Shown one piece after another: positions 60,050-64,000 of a stretch of DNA of 64,000 nt. The stretch comes from JAEUKA01 sp035328405. GTDB taxonomy: Bacteria; Myxococcota_A; Polyangia; Palsa-1104; JAEUJZ01. Positions within the stretch are counted from its first letter, which is position 1. Every line of letters starts with the position of its first letter. The stretch covers positions 1-64,000 of the forward strand of contig DAOLIT010000025.1 of the NCBI GenBank assembly GCA_035328405.1. Direction: 5' to 3'. The notes under the pieces were generated by a model. It had not been told where the DNA came from, searched no databases, and was given only the letters and a program-made list of their open reading frames with translations. The translations under genes were made by a program, and so were the position numbers.

Positions 60050-62641
60050 TTACCGTTTTTGCAAGGTGCCGAGAGACAGCAACCGAATCGGGGTTTGCAT
60101 CGGGTCTCGAACCAAAATTTCGACGGTTTCATCGGGCAAAAGGTCGAGCAGATTGTCCGAAAAAACGGCGTGTTCTGAAGCAGACAGCCACAAACCTTTG
60201 GTCGGACGAGCGACCGAGATGCGGATCAAGCGGGTGGTTTCGTCGTCGCCTGGAAATTCCTCGAGCAACACCTCGGGTTCTTCGAGCGGAACATTCCGCA
60301 ACGGTTGGGGCCACAGCACACACCGCGCGACCAGCACCGAGTCCGTGTCGAGCAATTCGGCCCGGACGATCAAGTTCGGATTGAGCACGTCGTAAACACC
60401 AAGCTCAGTGGTCGCATTTTGGATGATTTCGACGGGAATGGTTTTTGAAAAACGCTGCTCGCCGTGCGCGGAAAAACCCGAAAGCCGCAGCGACAGCGTT
60501 CGGAGCTTGTTTGCCGGGCCGCTGTGGCACGCCCAGACTTCGATTTGCGCAGACCCGCTGCCGCTTTGGGGACTTGGCTCGTTGTGCGCGAGGCCCACGG
60601 CCCACGGGGCCAGCACACGTTTGATTGCGTAACACGCGGCCTTCCTGCGCACCGGAATCCCCGTCGCTGCATCCTGTGCGGAATGATGCTCGAGCACCGA
60701 CCAACTGACGCCAGGCCAGCAATCGTCAAGCTGCCACACCAGCGCCCCGCCCGTTCCGCGCGTTTCTGCTTGCCCAAACTGACGCCGAAACGCTGCGAAA
60801 CCATGCGACAGCGCCTCGGCCTGCAAAAGCTGCGATGCATAGATGTATCTCGGCAAATCATTTACCGACGGCAGGTTCCGCGAAAGGTACGTTTCGATGC
60901 GCTCCGGGCCGTCTTGTCCTTTGTTGAGGCCCGCCAAGATGCTGATTCCGTCCGGCGCAAAACCCAGGCCCGTTGTGATCGTGTGCAAAGACGGCACGCC
61001 TTGCATCCCAAACTCGCTGACGAAACGGCCGCACAGCGTGCCATACGCTTGGTAGTCCTGTTGCGCACCGTGCCATACATCCCAAATGTGTCGATCTCCG
61101 TCGAGTCGGTCGTTGGGGTCGGCGCTTTGTCGGCCATACGGACTGCCGGGCCAATAAGGTACATGCGGAGCGTGCTCAGCGACGACTTGCGCCAGCGTGT
61201 CCTCATAGATTGCACGGCCATCGAAACGCATCGGCTGATCTGGCTCGGGCGGGGACGGCAGCGGTGTGCGGGGACCGTCGTACAGGCCGAGCGACTGCGC
61301 GATGGAATAGTCCTCGTTGTTGCCCGCAAACAGCACCAGGCTCGGGTGGTGCCGCAGCCGTTTGACCGCTTGCTCGGCTTCCTGCGCAACGCTGTTCAAG
61401 AACCACTTGTGCCCCGGATACAGACCGCACGCAAACGCGAAGTCTTGCCAAACGAGCAGGCCTTTTTCGTCGCACAAATCGTAAAAATCGTCCGTTTCAT
61501 AAATCCCGCCGCCCCATACCCGCACCATGCACATGCCCATGAACAGCGCCTCATCCAGCAGGTGAGACACTTGCTTCCGACTCACCGACGGAAGCACCAG
61601 TTCCGGCGGAATCCAATTGGCCCCTCCGCAAAACACGGGCCGGTTGTTCACGACGAAATAGAAACTTTCTCCGTCGGTGTGCTGCGCAAAATCCGTGACG
61701 AGTTCGACTTTTCGCGCCCCGAGCCGCAGCGTTTTCTGACACAGCGTTTGCGCGTTGTGCGACACCGAAAGCGCAACCTGATAAAGCGACTGCGGGCCGT
61801 GTCCAGCGGGCCACCACAGCGCCGGCTTTTCAATCGGCAGCTCTCGCCACAGTTGGCCGCCCGAACCGGGTAGCGTGTCGGTTTGTGCGTACAGCTCCCG
61901 ACCTTGCGGGTCGTGTACTCGAATCGACACATCGAGCACGTCCGTGTCCAGCAAGTCGCCTGAGACGGTGGGATGCAACCGCAGCGTCGCCGATTCCAAA
62001 TCGTCGGCGAGCAACATGTCGGCTCGGAAGTTGGTCAGGTGTACGCGACTGTCCGACAAAAAAATCGGACGCCACGGCCCACACGACACAAGCGCCGGCC
62101 CAAAATCCCACCCAAAGGCGTATTGCGCTTTTCGCACATACACCCGCCCGGCGTCTCCGTTCCACACGACGCGAGGCCCAAACGTCGCAAGCCGTTCTTG
62201 AGCCGTGCGCAATGCCGATGCAAACCGGATCACCAGTTCTTGTTCCGCATCCTCGCCGGGTTTGAGCAACGACTCGACCTGGACCGTGTGTGAACAAAAC
62301 ATGTTGTCGCTGTGCAAAAGCTTCTCGCCGTTCAGCCACACCGTCGCTTCCGTATCCAAGCCTTCAAACACGAGTCGAAACGGACCTCGTTCGCTTTTGT
62401 CCGACGGCAACTGAAAGCGGCACCTGTACCACACGTCTTGCAAAAACGAGGACGCAAGGCGCGGCGCGCTGGACGACACATACGGATTCGGCAGTCTTCC
62501 GGCCCGCCACAAGGTGTCGTGAGCCAGGCCCGGAACGTCAGCCGGAATCCAACCCGTTTCGTCCGCGAGCACTTCGAGCCGGTCTGCCCGCGCACTGGCA
62601 ACTTTCAGCGACCATCCCGAAACAAGAAACCATTTCCCCAT
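60050..62641 (-). CDS. Beta-mannosidase, glycoside hydrolase family 2
   Basis: 863 residues from the ATG at 62641; an ATG four codons earlier (62653) is possible. A jelly-roll N-domain (WKAGRLPNPY-like LWRAGRLPNPY) precedes an Ig-like domain and the catalytic barrel. The acid/base Glu is in LFAGNNEDYS near residue 440, and the nucleophile Glu in FVSEFGMQGVPS near 542. These motifs favour mannosidase over galactosidase or glucuronidase. It has no signal peptide, so it probably works in the cytoplasm on mannosides taken up. The apyrase-like gene lies upstream by 51 bases. Confidence 0.92.
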   Translation of the reverse strand: MGKWFLVSGWSLKVASARADRLEVLADETGWIPADVPGLAHDTLWRAGRLPNPYVSSSAPRLASSFLQDVWYRCRFQLPSDKSERGPFRLVFEGLDTEATVWLNGEKLLHSDNMFCSHTVQVESLLKPGEDAEQELVIRFASALRTAQERLATFGPRVVWNGDAGRVYVRKAQYAFGWDFGPALVSCGPWRPIFLSDSRVHLTNFRADMLLADDLESATLRLHPTVSGDLLDTDVLDVSIRVHDPQGRELYAQTDTLPGSGGQLWRELPIEKPALWWPAGHGPQSLYQVALSVSHNAQTLCQKTLRLGARKVELVTDFAQHTDGESFYFVVNNRPVFCGGANWIPPELVLPSVSRKQVSHLLDEALFMGMCMVRVWGGGIYETDDFYDLCDEKGLLVWQDFAFACGLYPGHKWFLNSVAQEAEQAVKRLRHHPSLVLFAGNNEDYSIAQSLGLYDGPRTPLPSPPEPDQPMRFDGRAIYEDTLAQVVAEHAPHVPYWPGSPYGRQSADPNDRLDGDRHIWDVWHGAQQDYQAYGTLCGRFVSEFGMQGVPSLHTITTGLGFAPDGISILAGLNKGQDGPERIETYLSRNLPSVNDLPRYIYASQLLQAEALSHGFAAFRRQFGQAETRGTGGALVWQLDDCWPGVSWSVLEHHSAQDAATGIPVRRKAACYAIKRVLAPWAVGLAHNEPSPQSGSGSAQIEVWACHSGPANKLRTLSLRLSGFSAHGEQRFSKTIPVEIIQNATTELGVYDVLNPNLIVRAELLDTDSVLVARCVLWPQPLRNVPLEEPEVLLEEFPGDDETTRLIRISVARPTKGLWLSASEHAVFSDNLLDLLPDETVEILVRDPMQTPIRLLSLGTLQKR

Positions 62642-62704
62642 GTCCTCGAGCAAACCACGCCTATTCCCTCAAGCACAAGCCCCCCAAAACGCAGCGTTTG
62701 AAGG

Positions 62705-63970
62705 CTAACACTCGGGGAAAAATTCGTGGGTAACGGAAGCGCCGCGCGGCCACTGGTCGTCTCCGCCGGGCAGAATCACGCCATCTTGGGCAATTTCCAT
62801 CACGGCGCGCAGAAATTCCGCATGGTACGACAGCGTAAAACACGCCTTGCCGGAAGCCTGGCCCGTCGCAGGATTTTTCTTCAAGTCGAACGCATTGGGC
62901 GCAAACGACGCGATTTCCTCGTCGGTCATCTTGCACACGCGCTGCGCCAACATCGACAGATGGCGCGGCATCAGTTTGGGATTGAACCTTGTGTCGATCT
63001 TGGGTGGCCAAGGGGGCGCAGACGGCCAATCGGAAAAAATACCCACCCACGGCGCGCCCAGCCCGAACAATCGCCGAGGAGAGAAATGGTATGCGAGCTG
63101 GTTGATGGAACTGCCGGAAAAGACCGTTTTTCTCAAAAACGCCATGCAACTGATGCCGTCTTGTTGCGAGCGGTCTTCGGGATGGAAACAGGCATCAAAA
63201 CCGGCTGCGACGGGACTGCCTGACGGGGCGAAGCGGTTGAACACGAAATCTTGGCCTCGGTATTCGCTCGCGGCGTACAGGTCTTCGTAGTCGAGACTGC
63301 GTCCGCTGGTTGCAAACTGAATCGATGCACCGCCGACCTCGATGATCGCGAAGCTGTCTTTGATCGATGCGGGAACTTGCTGCGCGACGCCGAGCCAACC
63401 GAGCCGCGCCTCTTCCAAGCCGCTGATGGTGCGAGCCAGCACATGTTCTTGCTTGGCTTCCTCGCGATAGAAACGAATGATCTCGTTCCAGACGGCGAGA
63501 AACTCGGGGCGCGGGTCGGGCAGGTTCGTGTTCGGGTCGCGGAAGCCGCCGGTTCCTAACGCCACAACGCCGCGAATCCGATCGCGCAGCTCGGGGTCGC
63601 CTTTTTTGCGCAGATCACCGAGCGCCTCCCACGCTTGCCGAAGTTTGGGCGTGATGAGGCCAGGAACATCCTCGGGCGAATGATTCCGAACAAGCGCCGC
63701 GATGCCACCGCTCGTTTTGACGCACGTTGGGTTCAGTCCTGCGGTTGGCGCGCGACATCGTTTTCGCGGGTCCGCCGTGGGATCAAACGAGATCGGATAC
63801 ATGCAAAACCGTGTCCCAGACGAACCGAGATCCAACACCAAATGCACAGGCTCTTGTTCGGACGGAGGCCGATGCACACTGCGCAAGGTCTCGTCGGGCG
63901 GAAACCCGAACATCGAGAGAAAGCACACAAATGGAACCACCGAAAAGAGGCGGGGCGAGCGTCGTTGCAT
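62705..63970 (-). CDS. GDA1/CD39-type nucleoside phosphatase (apyrase-like), exported
   Basis: 421 residues with a hydrophobic N-terminus (LFSVVPFVCFLSMFG) that is probably a signal peptide. Apyrase conserved regions are seen: VLDLGSSGTRFCM (near 46), TGGFRDP, ISGLEEARLGWLGV and IEVGGASIQFA, the last three being the phosphate-handling segments of actin-fold phosphatases. EEARLGWLGV also recalls exopolyphosphatase Ppx, but GSSGTRF and GGASIQFA favour the CD39 group. Several Cys suggest disulfides. It would cleave nucleoside di- or triphosphates outside the cytoplasm. Such enzymes are uncommon in bacteria. It lies upstream of the mannosidase gene on the same strand. Confidence 0.85.
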   Translation of the reverse strand: MQRRSPRLFSVVPFVCFLSMFGFPPDETLRSVHRPPSEQEPVHLVLDLGSSGTRFCMYPISFDPTADPRKRCRAPTAGLNPTCVKTSGGIAALVRNHSPEDVPGLITPKLRQAWEALGDLRKKGDPELRDRIRGVVALGTGGFRDPNTNLPDPRPEFLAVWNEIIRFYREEAKQEHVLARTISGLEEARLGWLGVAQQVPASIKDSFAIIEVGGASIQFATSGRSLDYEDLYAASEYRGQDFVFNRFAPSGSPVAAGFDACFHPEDRSQQDGISCMAFLRKTVFSGSSINQLAYHFSPRRLFGLGAPWVGIFSDWPSAPPWPPKIDTRFNPKLMPRHLSMLAQRVCKMTDEEIASFAPNAFDLKKNPATGQASGKACFTLSYHAEFLRAVMEIAQDGVILPGGDDQWPRGASVTHEFFPEC

Positions 63971-64000
63971 GTCGCCTCCAAGAAAATCCAGGCAGCAAAG

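Noticed and set aside
60464..61873. 469-residue open frame on the plus strand in the beta-mannosidase gene
   Set aside because: Shadow of a gene with clear catalytic residues; basic, low-complexity product, no start site.
1..64000. tRNA, rRNA, transposase, integrase or prophage genes
   Set aside because: None recognised by reading; the window is almost fully occupied by ordinary protein genes and no mobile-element signature was seen.

Overview
The window looks like chromosomal DNA of a Myxococcota-type (delta-proteobacterial lineage) Gram-negative bacterium. This rests on content, not on any search. Supporting features are many predicted lipoproteins (Cys-rich and DxDxDG types), a lipoprotein with MopE-type putative metal-binding motifs, a receptor-like protein with two Ser/Thr kinase domains and an HRDVSPPN catalytic loop, an FHA-GAF-cyclase, a ferrochelatase with a Cys-rich insertion, heme A synthesis genes, and a 1519-residue reductase-ligase-ACP-acyltransferase resembling the myxobacterial ether-lipid enzyme ElbD. 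Coding density is high. I saw no rRNA, tRNA, transposase, phage gene or CRISPR array, so this reads as ordinary chromosome with several unusual genes rather than an island.

Layout. 1-1670: a 43-bp tandem repeat and a G-rich tract, then an orphan FAD/[4Fe-4S]-type subunit of a molybdenum hydroxylase and a small unknown protein. 1647-11287 (minus): a tightly packed run reading FKBP isomerase, two small lipoproteins, cobyric acid synthase (cobQ), a beta-propeller lipoprotein, a BtuF/BtuC/BtuD-like importer, then a fused EutB-EutC ethanolamine ammonia-lyase-like protein. That protein starts with a twin-arginine signal and a Cys at the end of the hydrophobic stretch. This is the most unusual locus here: a B12-dependent enzyme that appears to be exported, coded with B12 uptake and synthesis genes. 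11343-17534 (plus): mfd, a Cys-rich lipoprotein, an unknown gene and a secreted cyclophilin. 17569-19508 (minus): a Tat-exported beta-propeller and a Fic-fold protein whose catalytic motif is degraded. 19509-19900: an intergenic stretch with nine or ten 11-bp repeats. 19901-25243: an unknown beta-rich protein, rpe, a zinc-ribbon protein, an extracytoplasmic peptide-binding protein and a zinc carboxypeptidase.

25388-32698 (plus): the ElbD-like lipid enzyme, hemH and the FHA-GAF-cyclase. 32714-35213 (minus): ctaA, ctaB, a small membrane protein and a thioredoxin-fold ferredoxin, probably one operon. 35561-41457: the metal-binding-motif lipoprotein, a stand-alone biotin carrier, an outer-membrane beta-barrel with a Cys-rich lipoprotein, uridine kinase and RadC. 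41535-48719: a formylglycine-generating-enzyme-fold protein, an unknown protein, a PBP4-type carboxypeptidase, the tandem kinase and a DUF882 murein hydrolase. 49004-51732: a secreted His-rich protein with a duplicated HPIxHxxGGGxC module and eleven hexapeptide repeats, followed by a radical SAM enzyme and an unknown gene. 51770-64000: aquaporin, thiolase, enoyl-CoA hydratase, the carboxyltransferase of an acyl-CoA carboxylase, an OPT transporter, a histone-deacetylase-fold amidohydrolase, a TfoX-domain protein, beta-mannosidase and an apyrase-like protein.

How the parts fit. Heme (hemH, ctaA, ctaB) supplies a respiratory oxidase. Thiolase, crotonase, carboxyltransferase and the separate biotin carrier fit short-chain acyl-CoA metabolism. 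The carboxypeptidase, DUF882 and PBP4 genes serve wall remodelling and peptide scavenging. Kinase and cyclase genes point to the signalling-rich lifestyle of this group. Start codons were chosen from Shine-Dalgarno (SD) sequences and signal peptides where possible; residue numbers marked as approximate are estimates.
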